Shown: positions 1-10,799 of the stretch, one piece after another | Layout of the letters: each line of letters opens with the position of its first letter | Numbering within the stretch: the stretch's first letter is position 1 | Assembly (NCBI GenBank): GCA_949752795.1 | Contig: OX457061.1 | Coordinates: forward strand, 40,332,338 to 40,396,337 | DNA: 64,000 bases | Reading direction: 5' to 3' | Origin: Hyperoodon ampullatus | Lineage: Eukaryota > Chordata > Mammalia > Artiodactyla > Ziphiidae | Position numbers and translations under genes: made by a program | Notes under the pieces: model-generated | Told to the model about the DNA's origin: nothing | Seen by the model: only the letters and a program-made list of their open reading frames with translations | Database searches by the model: none

Positions 1-1184
1 AGCTCTAATAGTTTTCTGGCGGCATCTTTAGGATTTTCTATGTATCTGCAGTCAGTGACAGTTTTACTTCTTCCTTTCCAATTTGGGATTCTTTTATTTC
101 TTTTTCTTCTCTGGTTGTTGAGGCTAGGACTTCCAAAACTATGTTTATAAAAGTGACAAGAATGGGCATTCTTGTCTTGTTCCTGATCTCAGAGGAAATG
201 CTTTCAGCTTTTCACTCTTGAGTATGATGTTAGCTGTGGGTTTGTCATGTATGGCCTTTATTATTTTGATGTATGTTCCCTCTATGCCCACTGTCTGGAG
301 AATTTATATCATAAATGGATGGTGAAATTTATCAAAAGCTTTTTATGCATCTATTGAGATGATCATATGGGTTTTATTCTTCAGTGTGTTAATGTGGTAT
401 ATATCACATTGGTTGATTTGTGGATATTGAAAAATCCTTGCATCCCTGGAATAAATCCCACTTGTTCATAGTGTATGATCCTTTTTAATGTATTGTTGGA
501 TTTGGTTTGCTAATATTTTGTTGAGGATTTTTACATCTATTTTCATCAGTGATATTGGCCTGTAATTTTCTTTTTTTGTGATATCTTTATCTGGTTTTGG
601 TATCAGGGTAATGGTAGTCTCATAGAATGAGTTCGGAAGTGTTACTTCCTCTGAAATTATTTGGAAATAGTTTAAGAAGGATAGGTGTATTTTGATTGTC
701 TTCTCTAAATGTTTGGTAGAATTCACCTGTGAAGCCATCTGGTCCTGGACTTTTGTTTATTGGGAATTTTTAAATTACTGATTCAATTTCATTACTGGTA
801 ATTGGTCTGTTCATATTTTCTGTTTCTTCCTGGTTCAGTCTTGGGAGATTGTACCTTTCTAAGAATTTGTCTGTTTCTTCCAGGTTGTCCATTTTATTGG
901 CATAGAGTTGCTCATAATAGTCTCTTATGATCCTTTGTATTTCTGTGGTGTTTGTTGTAAGTTCTCCTTTTTCATGTCTGATTTTATTGGTTTGGGCCCT
1001 CTCCCTCTTTTTCTTGATGAGTCTGGCTGTCAATTTTGTTTATCTTTTCAAAGAACCAACTTTTAGTTTCACTGATCTATTGTTTTCTCAGTCTCTATGT
1101 CATTTATTTCTGCTCTGACCTTTATGATTTCTTCCCTTTTACTAACTTTGGGTTTTGCTTATGCTTCTTTCTCTAGTTCCTTTA

Positions 1185-1712
1185 TTTTTTTTTTATAATT
1201 TTAAAAAATTTTTATTGGAGTATAGTTGATTTACAATGTTGTATTAGTTTCAGGTGTACAGCAAAGTGAATCAGTTACACATGTACATATATCCACCCTT
1301 TTTTTAGATTCTTTTCCCATATAGGCCACTACAGAGTATTGAGTAGAGTTCCATGTGCTATATAGTAGGTGCTTATTAGTTATCTGTTTCATATATAATA
1401 GTGTGTATATGTCAATCCCAATCTCCCAATTTATCCCTCTCCCATTTTACCCCCTGGTAACCATAAGTTTGTTTTCTACATCTGTGATTCTACTTCTGTT
1501 TCATAAATAAGTTCATTTGTACTCTTTTTTTAGATTCCACATATAAGCGATATCATATATTTACTCTCCAGAAAGTGGGTATAGAGGGAACCTACCTCAA
1601 CATAATAAGAGCCATATATAACACATCCACAGCAAACATTCTTAATGGTGAAAAGCTGAAAGCATATGATATTTGTCTTTCTCTGTCTGACTTACTTTAC
1701 TCAGTATGGTAA
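1185..1712 (-). mobile_element. 5'-truncated L1 3' end nested in the older L1
   Basis: A poly-T start (the antisense A-tail) leads into 'attggagtatagttgattta', the typical L1 3' UTR of this lineage read in reverse. It is bounded by a perfect 14-bp target-site duplication, ctctagttccttta, at 1171-1184 and 1713-1726. The sequence interrupted on both sides is L1 ORF2, so this is a clean nested insertion. It contains a 104-bp fragment of opposite orientation at 1559-1662. Confidence 0.88.
1559..1662 (+). mobile_element. 104-bp sense L1 ORF2 fragment inside an antisense L1 3' UTR
   Basis: The + strand encodes KVGIEGTYLN then IIRAIYNTST, a well-conserved L1 RT region. The flanking L1 3' UTR runs the other way and is continuous if the fragment is removed ('gatatcatat' joins 'gatatttgtc'). 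A 5-bp repeat, catat, sits at both edges (1554-1558 and 1663-1667). This could be a tiny secondary insertion or a rearrangement during retrotransposition. Confidence 0.75.
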
Positions 1713-1895
1713 CTCTAGTTCCTTTAGGTGTAAGGTTAGATTGTTTGAGATTTTTCTTGTTTCCTGAGGTGAGCTTGTATAGGGATAAACTTCCCTCTTA
1801 GAACTGCTTTTGCTGCATCGCATAGGTTTTGAATTGTCATTTTCATTTGTCTCTGTCTTAAATCTTCCATTTTTAGTTTATCTTGCTTTGTAACT

Positions 1896-3327
1896 AATCT
1901 CTTAGAATGTGGTTACTTCTGACTTAGAAGGGGCTAACTGCCCTATGGAGTAAACTTCTGTATTGGAAATGGAGTCATGTAAGATCTGATCCAGTTCCTT
2001 TCTTAAATCTTTGGAACAAGTGATTGCTTATCTTCTGTGTATCTCCAGAAACAGAGAGTATTCCTTGGCAACTTAGGGCTGGGTTGATTCACTGATCTAT
2101 GTAGGAAGTTGTCTAACTTCTGATTCGTGCTAAGAGAGCTGGCTTTTTCTTGAGACTAGAATTTCTTCCTTAACACCCTGTCCCTTCCACCTCTGCTGGG
2201 GGAGTTTCCCCAGCCCTCCTCGCAGCCAGCAGCACCTCTGAAGTCTTCCATTTAGTCTCTAATCACATGGATGGGGAGGAAGTTTTCCTCTTCTGAGCTT
2301 AATGCAGCAATTCTATATATTTGGCATTGCAGGTGATTTGCATGATAATGAGCTTACACTGTTTGTTGAGTTCTACCAAATACATACCTAACTGATATTT
2401 TCAGTTTTCTTCTGAGATTATAGTAGTCAAGAACCATCGGCCTTCTGTATTAATGGGTAGAGCTGTAAATGTTTTCGTTAAATAAGCAAAATGTAGGTGT
2501 GTACCTTATCATAGAAAGTAATGCAATATCCTAATCTGAGGTTTGGAGTATATTAAAGGACTTTGGACTTCAGTTCTGGAAATCTTTTTAAACTTGGAAA
2601 CCTTTTAAACCAGCTATTACCTATCACTTAAAAATGGATCTACTACTGTCTAAGTAGGTGGCCTTCTGTGTCTTGGTTAGTATGAGAGTGTGGTGTTTCT
2701 TATGCATAAAGAAATTTAAATCACTAGGTGCTAAACCAACAGATTTCATTGTGGATTAGTTAAGAACTATTGTAGTTTTTGTTATGTGGTGGCATAAATG
2801 GGTTTTTTCCACATTTCGTTTATGCAAAATCTGTCTGCATTCCTTCATCCTTTTCCTTTTTTTCACTGAAAAAAAATTAGCAGTTTTGTTAGTGGGTTGC
2901 TTTGAAGAAAATGCAGAGGGAAAGAGAGAACTGGACTGAACCTGTGATTACTTTTCATGAGTGTGGATAAGCATAAGCTTCAGAGCTTGCCAGGACTTCA
3001 GTCTTTGGCTTTTTTTTTTTCTTAACATTTCCAAGGGTTTTGTTAGTGACTTTCAAATGGAACTTCAGATCTTGGATCAGTTCCATTAAAAAGTTGTGTG
3101 GTCTTAGCCACAGTAGCAGCTCAGTTTATTTTTCCTGTACTAGTTTCACAGAGGTTAACTGAGCTGGAATTGATGAGAGACTAGCAGTGCAAGGGTGTGT
3201 GTAGGGTGTGTGTCTTTGTGTGTGTGTGTTAGGTTTGGCTTTTTCCCTCTTGATTTGTGTAATAAAGAATGCTTTAACAGAATTAACATTTGCCTATTGC
3301 TTAAAAAGGAAGCAAATCAAATGATTC
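1896..3327. other. Non-coding stretch without a recognised repeat
   Basis: About 1.4 kb in which I see no coding frame and no young repeat. It has a short GC-richer patch near 2180-2240, an octamer ATTTGCAT at 2336-2343, and a short imperfect GT run near 3198-3230. Confidence 0.5.
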
Positions 3328-3342
3328 AAAAATGCTTAATGT

Positions 3343-3650
3343 GGGGGCTTCCCTGGTGGCGCCGTGGTTGAGAGTCTGCCTGCCAATGCAGGGGACACGG
3401 GTTCGAGCCTTGGTCTGGGAAGATCCCACATGCTGCGGAGCAACTAAGCCCGTGCACCACAGCTACTGAGCCTGCGCGTCTGGAGCCTGTGCTCCGCAAC
3501 AAGAGAGGCCGCCACAGTGAGAGGCCCGCGCACCGCAATGAAGAGTGGTCCCCGCTTGCCGCAACTAGAGAAAGCCCTCGCACAGAAACGAAGCCCCAAC
3601 ACAGCCAAAAATAAATAAATTAATTAAAAAGAAAAATCTTAAAAAAAAAA
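3343..3650 (+). mobile_element. CHR-type SINE, sense
   Basis: Begins 'ggcttccctggtggcgccgt', has a B-box-like 'gggttcgagcc', and ends in 'gccaaaaataaataaatt' followed by an A-run. A perfect 15-bp target-site duplication, aaaaatgcttaatgt, flanks it at 3328-3342 and 3651-3665. It is the long SINE form with the 'gcaactagagaaagccc' segment. Confidence 0.93.
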
Positions 3651-3679
3651 AAAAATGCTTAATGTTACATTGTTTAAAG

Positions 3680-3683
<4 letters not shown>

Positions 3684-3730
<47 letters not shown>
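3684..3730. repeat. (TG)n microsatellite
   Basis: An almost pure TG tract of about 23 units, followed by 'atgtgcgcgc'. It lies at the tail end of the antisense SINE. Long apparent ORFs made of Cys-Val repeats here are artefacts of the tract. Confidence 0.97.
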
Positions 3731-3739
<9 letters not shown>

Positions 3740-3930
3740 CGGTACGCGGGCCTCTTGGTGTTGTGGCCTTTCCCGTTGCGGAGCACAGGCTCCGGACGCG
3801 CAGGCTCAGCGGCCATGGCTCACGGGCCTAGTCGCTCTGCGGCATGTGGGATCTTCCCTGACCAGGGCACGAACCCGTGTCCCCTGCATCGGCAGGCGGA
3901 CTCTCAACCACTGCGCCACCAGGGAAGCCC
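3685..3930 (-). mobile_element. CHR-type SINE, antisense, with a TG-repeat tail
   Basis: The minus strand reads the short SINE form; on the + strand it ends 'cgccaccagggaagccc'. The target-site duplication taaagatttt lies at 3675-3684 and 3931-3940. The A-tail expected on the left side is replaced by a (TG)n tract that sits wholly inside the duplication. It lies head-to-head with the sense SINE at 3343, only about 35 bp away. Confidence 0.92.
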
Positions 3931-3940
3931 TAAAGATTTT

Positions 3941-4329
3941 TTAAATGATCTTTTGTTAACTGTATTTTTATATTGCTTAGTACCAGATTGCATTGTGTGG
4001 ATTTGTTTTCTTGTTGGGAGATGTACTTCAGTTTACAGCTAAGTATAATCTTAGTTGACTTGTTCTAGAGAGTATATTTTGATTGTCTGAAAAGAACATT
4101 TGACTATGTTCATGATTGGGAAAGTCTTATTCAAATAAATATCATGAAATTAAATAGATGCCTTTTATTCTTTATATTGTTATAGTTTTTAAGAAAAAAT
4201 GATCTGCTATTTATATGTGATCTGCTTATTATACATGTCAATAATTCGAGGAATAGTGAATTTCTAAGGAAAATAAAACTGTATTAATACTTTAGATTTG
4301 ATTCTGTTTAGTAGATTTCGAAGTAAATC
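3941..4329. other. AT-rich non-coding DNA, nothing recognised
   Basis: About 390 bp of AT-rich sequence with no coding frame and no repeat family I can name. Confidence 0.5.
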
Positions 4330-4480
4330 CATATGTTATCTAACTTAATTCTCACAACAACCTCGTGATATGACAGGGCAGATATAATTATCTCCATGTC
4401 GTAGATGAGATGAGACCCATAAGGAATTTGCCTGAAACTTCCCATTTGGCAAATGAAGGTACTTCACTGAACATCTTGCT
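4330..4480 (+). mobile_element. MIR SINE fragment
   Basis: 'taattctcacaacaacctcg' and 'agatgagatgagaccca' match the conserved MIR core (tcacaacaaccct, gatgaggaaactga). It is old and diverged. Confidence 0.65.
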
Positions 4481-4589
4481 GCTCCTCTATGAAAGAGAAA
4501 CAGCCACATTGGCTTCCAGTTAGATCTCCTTTGTATTTTACATGTGGATGAAGAGCAGTAGTAATATTGTTTATAATGCACATTTATTA

Positions 4590-4800
4590 ACCACATTCAA
4601 AGTGCCACACACTTTGAGATAATGTCTTATCTCATTTAATCCCTTCAACATCCTCCCTATTTTGTAGATGAGAAAACTAAGGTAAAGAGAGGTTAAGTAA
4701 CTTTCCTAAGGTTATAAAGCCAGTAAGTGGTGGGCACCAGTGTGAACCCCAGAAGTTTTGCTCTAAGATTCAGGATTCCTAACTGCTGTGCTACATTAGC
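4590..4800 (+). mobile_element. MIR SINE
   Basis: A good match to the MIR consensus: 'ctcatttaatcccttcaaca', 'ttttgtagatgagaaaacta', 'agagaggttaagtaac' and the right end 'ctaactgctgtgctac'. Confidence 0.85.
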
Positions 4801-5305
4801 TCCCAATAGTGGTTCATCTGCACTAATTTTCAAACTCCAAGTATTCACTAGTATTTCTAATAGCATCTTTTTGCACTTGCCTGTAATCTTAAAGATTTGA
4901 CAATGAAAATTTAGAAATAAGAGGTTTTAGTCTTTAGATTTACACCAAAAAAAAGAAGGAGAAAACATTTGTAAATGTTAACTATCTATTATGGTCAGTA
5001 GATACGCTACCTGGAGCAGATAGATGTTAACTAGTATAAAAGTAAGACCAATGTTTGCTGAGAAAGAAGACTCATACGAGCTTTGAAAATTTTTACCTAA
5101 TATATGTCCTTTCTCTTATATAAAAGGTTCTTAATAATGTAATATAAAACTTTGAGGGGGGAGTGAGGTATGGAAGAGTCTCATCTAAACAAGAGAATCA
5201 TTGTACCAAGGTGAATGTGCACCTTTCAAAACCCTGTAAGGAAGTCATTGCTGTAAAACACTCATTCTTGGAATGGAAACCAGGGGCCTCTAATGGTGTT
5301 TTTCT
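4801..5305. other. Non-coding DNA, nothing recognised
   Basis: About 500 bp of AT-rich sequence without a recognisable gene or repeat family. An apparent 113-codon frame that starts at 5163 has no recognisable domain and runs into L2-like sequence. Confidence 0.5.
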
Positions 5306-5309
5306 CTCT

Positions 5310-5800
5310 GTTCTTCCACTCCATCATTCACCAGATGGAATGCCTGTCTGTACCAGGCCCTACCTGTTCTGTGCTGAACATACAATGGTGCCCAAACTGA
5401 CCCAGGCCCTGCCCTGTGGAGCATATTTTCCAGGGGGCAGACTGCCATCAATCAGTGCTCACTCAGACCAGGGGACCATACCTGGGAGAAGGGTGGGCCA
5501 GTAACATCATGGCAAATGGACATGAGGTGCTCTTGGTTGGAGCTAATACCTAAAGAGGGATTAAGGGTTTAGTAGGTGAAGAGCAGAGGGAAGGGGATAC
5601 AGGAAAGAGGCAACATGTAGTGGGAGGGAACATGATGAGTATAAGGGGCTGAATGAAGCAGTGAAGGCTGTGGGGTACAAGGTGGGGCTGCAGAGGTCGA
5701 CCCTGGGGTTTGTTTGTATCTGAGCCGCAGCAGGAGGACATGGAAGGGATTTTAAGGGGTGGGGGAACTTTGAAATGCCGCCTTGGCTGTCCTGAAGTGA
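5310..5800 (-). mobile_element. L2 LINE fragment, antisense
   Basis: 'ccaggccctacctgttctgt', 'acaatggtgcccaaactgac' and 'aggccctgccctgtggagc' resemble the reversed 3' end of L2 (ccaggcactgtgctaggc, gccctcatggagct). G-rich sequence follows and runs to 5800. It is interrupted by the L1 piece that starts at 5819. Confidence 0.55.
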
Positions 5801-5818
5801 AATTCATAAATACTTTCT

Positions 5819-8628
5819 CTGTTTTAAAGTCTATTTTGTCTGATATAAGTATTGCTACGCCAGCTTTCTTTTGATTTCCATTTGCATGGAATATCTTTTT
5901 CTATCCCCTCACTTTCAGCCTGTATGTGTCTGTAGATCTGAAGTGGGTCTCTTATAGACAGCATATATATCGGTCTTGTTTTTGTATCCATTCTGCTAGT
6001 CTGTGTCTTTTGGTTGGAGCATTTAATCCATTTACATTTAAGGTAATTATTGATATGAATGTTCTTTTTGCCATTTAGTTAATTGTTTTGGACTTGCTTT
6101 TGTAGGTCTTTTTTTTTCCGCCTTTCTTCTTTTCTTCTCTTGTGATTTGATGACTACCATTAGTGTTGTATTTGGATTCCTTTTTCTTTTCTGTGTGTAT
6201 ATCTATTATAGATTTTTGTTTTGCAGTTACCATGAGGTATTGGTATAGCAGTCTATATATATACATGATTGTTTTAGGTTGCTGGTGTCTTAATTTCAAG
6301 TACATTTAAAATATCCTGCATTTGTACTCTCCTCTTATCACAGTTAACTAGTTTTGATACCATATTTGTGCGTAGAAGGTCTCCTTCCTTTACTGTATGT
6401 TTGCCTTTACCAGTGAGCTTTCCCATTTTGTAATTTTCTTGTTTCTAGTTGTGACCTTTTGTCTTCTGCGTAGAGAAGTTCCTTTAGCATTTGTTGGAAA
6501 ACTGGTTTGATGGTGCTGAATTGTTTTAGCTTTTTCTTGTCTGTAAAGCTTTTGATTTATCCATTAAATCTGAATGAGAGCCTTGCTGGGTAGAGTATTC
6601 CTGGTTGTAGGTTTTTCCGTTTCATCACTTTAAATATATTTTGCCACTCCCTTCTGGCCCACAGAGTTTCTGCTGAAAAATCAGCTACAGTCTTATAGGG
6701 ATTCCCTTGTATGTTATTTGTTGCTTTTCCATTGTTGCTTTTAATATTTTCTCTTGGTCTTTAATTGTTAATCAGTTTGATTACTATGTGTCTCAGCATG
6801 TTTCTCCTTGGGTTTCTCCTATATGGGACTCTCTGTGCTTCCTGGACTTGGGTGACTGTTTCCTTTCCTATGTTAGGGAAGTTTTCAGCTATTATCTCTT
6901 CATATATTTTCTCAGGCCCTTTCTCTCCCTCTTCTCCTTCTGGGACCTCTATAATGCAAATATTGGTGTGTTTAATGTTGTCCCAGAGGTCTCTTAAACT
7001 GTCCTCATTTCTTTTCATTTTTTTTAAAATTCTGTTCTGTGGCAGTGATTTCCACCACTCTGTCTTTCAGATTTCTTCTGCCTCATTTATTTTGCTATTG
7101 ATTCCTTCTAGTGTATTTTTCATTTCAGTTATTGTGTTCTTCAACTCTGTTTGGTTGTTCTTTATATTTTCTAACTATTTGTTAAAAACTTCTTATAACT
7201 TATCACTCTGTGCATCCATTCTTTTCTTGAGTTCTTACATCATCTTTACGATCATTACTCTGAACTCTTTCTCAGATAGATTGCCTATCTCCACGTCACT
7301 TAGCTGTTCTTCTGGGCTTTTATCTTGTTCCTTCATCTGGAATATATTCCTTTGCCATCTCATTTTGTTTAAATTTCTATTTGTATTTTTATGTATGTGG
7401 TAGGTTAGTTACGTTTCTTGACCTTGGAGAAATGTCCCTCTGTAGGGGAAGTCCTGTGTGTCCCAGCAGTACACTCCCCTCTTGTCACCCAAGGGCCAGG
7501 GACCAGCTAATTCTGGGGTAGGTTCTGACCTCTGTTTGCAGACTCAGTTCCACAGGCTGTGGGATGATAGTTTTCTTGCTTCTGGTGGCTGCCCCCTGGT
7601 GGCTGCCCCGTGGTGGCTGATCTTTGTCTAGAGGCTTGTGCAGGATTCCTGGTGGGGGGGGCCAGCGCCTGCCCACTGGTGCGTAGAGCTGGGTCTTGGC
7701 CCTCTGGTGGGCAAGTGTGTGTCATGGGGTGTGTCTAGAGGTGGCTGTGGGCTCAGGAACTCTTTAGGCAGCCTGTCTGCTGATGGGTGGTCCTGTGTTC
7801 TGAAACATTGGTGGTTTGGCCTAAGACATCCAGCCCTGGAGCCTACAGGCTGTTGGGTGAGGCCAGGTCTTGGTGCTTATGACCCAAGCAAGCATCTTGC
7901 TATGTGCTTCCAGCAAGAGTTCCCATAGATGAACAATCCCCAGTATGTCCGCCACCAGCTTTTATGACCCCAGAGAGAGCCACTGCCACCCTCCCTCCAC
8001 CTCTCTAGGAGACCCTCCAAGACCAGCAGGTAGATTAGCCCCAGGTTCCTGTGAAGTCTCTGCTTTTGGCCTGGGTCCCAGTACAGCAGAGACCTTCTGT
8101 GTGCCCTCCAAGAGTGGAGTCTCTGTTTCCCCCAGTCCTGTGGAGCTCTTGCAATCAAGCCCTGCTGGCTGTCAGAACCAAATACTCTGGGGGCTCCTCC
8201 TACCAATGGCGACCCTTAGGCTGGGGAGCCTGACATGAGACTCAGAACTCTCACTCCTGTGGGAGAACTTCTCCAATATAATTGTTCTCTGGTTTGTGGA
8301 TCACCACCTAGGATGTATGGGATTTGATTATATCACAAGTATGCCCCTCCTACTATCTTGTGGTTTCTTCTTTACATCTTTGGATATAGAATATCTTTGT
8401 TAGGTAGGTTCCAGTCTTTTTTATCAGTGGTTGTTCAGCAGTTAGTTGTGATTTTGGTGTGTTTATGAGAGGAGGTGATCTCAGAGTCCTTCTGCTCAGC
8501 CATCTGTCTCCAATCCCCGGCAATGGATTCTTTTTTTCCTTTCTGCTTAAACTAGTTTCACTTGCTCATAGGGGGCCACACGCAGAGGCCTTGTACCCAG
8601 CCCTTCAGACCAGAGTTCCTACTGTGAA
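5819..8628 (-). mobile_element. L1 fragment with 5' UTR, ORF1 and ORF2 start only, antisense
   Basis: From right to left the piece contains an L1 5' UTR (7430-8510), ORF1-like sequence (about 6700-7400, with LRDL and EVPEGEEGEKG on the minus strand) and the start of ORF2 (to 5819, parallel to 26470 in the younger L1). The rest of ORF2, the 3' UTR and any A-tail are missing. Nevertheless an 18-bp near-perfect direct repeat, aatYcataaatactttct, flanks it at 5801-5818 and 8629-8646. The last 115 bp on the right (8513-8628) do not look like L1. ORF1 is decayed. Confidence 0.75.
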
Positions 8629-8649
8629 AATCCATAAATACTTTCTTTT

Positions 8650-10720
8650 AAAAAAAAATCATTATATTGCCTTTACTAAAGTAAAGAAAAATATAAAAGG
8701 AAAATAATTTTAAATAAAATAATGTACATTTTGAAATGTAAGTGCTTGGACATTATGACCCTAGAAGACATAATAAACAGCCTGATGTATGCATAGGTTC
8801 TGTGAGAGTGTGACCACCACAAATGAAGGCTGATATAGGAGGGTGATGTGGCAGTGAGGCAAATACCATGAGTGACCTTGCCTTCTGTGAGGTGATCTTC
8901 TAAAATGATGGAAAACTCTGATAAAGCTCTTACTAAAATGCCATAAAATCTAAAAAAATAAATACATAAATATAAAATGCCGTAAGATCTGCCCTGACAA
9001 CATGGTAGTTACATTTTTGGAGAAGTCAGAGGATGTCAAAACATGCAAATAATGCTTTGTGTTTATGTGTAAAACAGATTTAGGCTCTAACAATAGGTTT
9101 CAGATGCATGAAGACACATACATGGGACATCTGAAAATTGTATGTGACAGTTCGTCATTGTAAGGTGTATTTCTAGGCTTTGCTTTCTTAACCATTAAAT
9201 GCCACTAGAGCCACAAATTTAAAGAAAAAAAGTGGATTTTGATTAGTCCCATTGAGAACCACTGTTCTGCACTATAGACTTTTTCTGCCCAAATCTACAG
9301 CCTTTAACACCAGTCAAGTGTGTTAGCATTTTGGAAATTCCATTATCACTAGCTGCTGCTAGGTCATGAAGCATGTCTCACTCCTCTGAGTGCTGGCTCT
9401 GGGTGCCTTTAGTATATACATCAAGGCCTACTTAGCTACAGCTGTTGCCTCTGGCATGAAGCCATGTGCCCATTCTAGGGGTCTGAGTCTCAAGCTTCTG
9501 ATTATATTCTTGATTGTAGACCATCTCCCCTTCTGAGGTTGACCCCTTCCCTATGGACTCCTGGAAAATGGCCACTATTGCCCTCTTGACTACCATTTTT
9601 GGATCCTGTGGGGACCTCTGTTTTTTTACTCCTCTTACCAGGAAGGTCTATTTGGATGGCTCCATCAGTTCAAAACATGGCCAGGTCTGAGACGTTGTTC
9701 CTTGGCCTTCTGCCTAGCAACTCCTTTATGTTGACTCAGGGTTCAGTAGCATCTCAGCAGGAGCAGCAGTAGAAAATTCTGCCCCTGGCACTGATGGTTT
9801 TCCTCATGAGTCAGCCCAGCACTTTCAATACCAACAAGCTATGCTTCCTGCATAGACTGGAAGGGGTAAGCACAAAAACAAGCATGATTATAGGGCTGTG
9901 CTATTAGCATCATACCTGGCAGAGAAAGCTGTCAGTACATGTGAACCATACCGTCTCCATTTCTTTTTACTATATTAAGCTTTTAACTTTAGGACCTTGG
10001 ACCCTGGAGTTCATGGATGGGCTTTAGAGGGTCAGCAAACTCCACGAAATTGTATTAGAATGTTGTAGGTCTGTATAGTTTTCCTGGAAGAAAGTTCATT
10101 CCTTTTCCCAGATACTCAGAATAGGTTTTAAGGGACTTCTCTTTGTAACAATTGAAAACTCAACAATTAGATGAACAATATTTTAAAAACATGCTTAAAG
10201 GAATGAAAAAGCTGATAAACTAGTAAAGACTTACCAAGTCAGGATCCATGTAAGGACAGAGGCCAAGGGAAGTAAATCCATTGTTTGGGCTGGGGGTGTG
10301 TCTACCAATTCCAAAGGAGGCAACCTTATAAGAAGCAAGGTGCTTTTACAGCATTGCAGGCTAAGAAGATAGGAATTAGAGTTCATGGCCTGCCAAGTGA
10401 GGATGTCCTGGAAAACCCTTCAGTTTAGGTTGGAACTCTGAAAGGATATACCTTAAGAGTAAGTGTTAACTGAAGTAAACAGGCCGTCACAAGGAGTGCA
10501 ACTTAGCTTCAAATCTTCTCAGTTGCTGAAATTGTATTAAGGTGATCCTGGATTGCTAGTGCTTCAGGTCTGGCAGAATCCTCTTTGGAAGAAACTAGCA
10601 TCACCTTGGTGATTCAGATTATTTCTACCAACAGTTTTGCAAATAACAGTGTTCGGCACAAAATAAAAATAACCAGTCACATGAAAAGTTTAGACAGCAA
10701 AATTGAATCAGTAGAAACAA
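8650..10720. other. Unassigned non-coding DNA with possible old repeats
   Basis: About 2 kb without a credible gene. 9180-9265 ends in 'cccattgagaaccactg', which resembles the terminus of a MER20-like hAT element. The rest, including a moderately GC-rich part at 9280-9990, may be an old LTR or DNA transposon that I cannot name. Confidence 0.4.
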
Positions 10721-10799
10721 CAGGCTACAAAACTGACACATAAGGGCTCCAGATACTGGGATTATTATAGAACTCAGACTTTAAAATAACCATTCTAAA

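Larger units (their letters stand above)
1..1895 (-). mobile_element. Old L1 LINE, ORF2 part, antisense, decayed
   Basis: Reading the minus strand gives L1 ORF2 reverse-transcriptase sequence. Pieces with YRPISLM and [10 protein letters not shown] fall within 466-738, and [19 protein letters not shown] and NLPRLNQEE within 770-1033. The frame is interrupted by stops and shifts. The element runs off the left edge and is split by a younger L1 at 1185-1712. It resumes at 1727 ('gaacttccctc'-like region) and fades near 1895. It is too broken to encode protein. Confidence 0.85.

Noticed and set aside
3343..3420. tRNA gene suggested by the B-box-like motif in SINE heads
   Set aside because: The head is a diverged tRNA-derived promoter within a SINE with A-tail and target duplication, and it lacks a foldable tRNA body.
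3662..4042. Open frames of up to 126 codons, Cys-Val repeats followed by Arg/Gly-rich sequence
   Set aside because: They are produced by the (TG)n tract plus the antisense SINE. The same SINE-derived peptides recur at every copy in the window (for example 22842-23210, 40526-40802, 55148-55573).
5163..5504. 113-codon + strand open frame
   Set aside because: No domain is recognisable, the right half overlaps L2-like sequence, and there is no splice or promoter context.
1..8650. Idea that the L1 pieces at 1-1895 and 5819-8628 are one antisense L1 split by later insertions
   Set aside because: The consensus gap between them is only about 0.6 kb while 3.9 kb of unrelated DNA (MIR, L2, unassigned) lies between. 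The second piece also has its own 18-bp flanking repeat.
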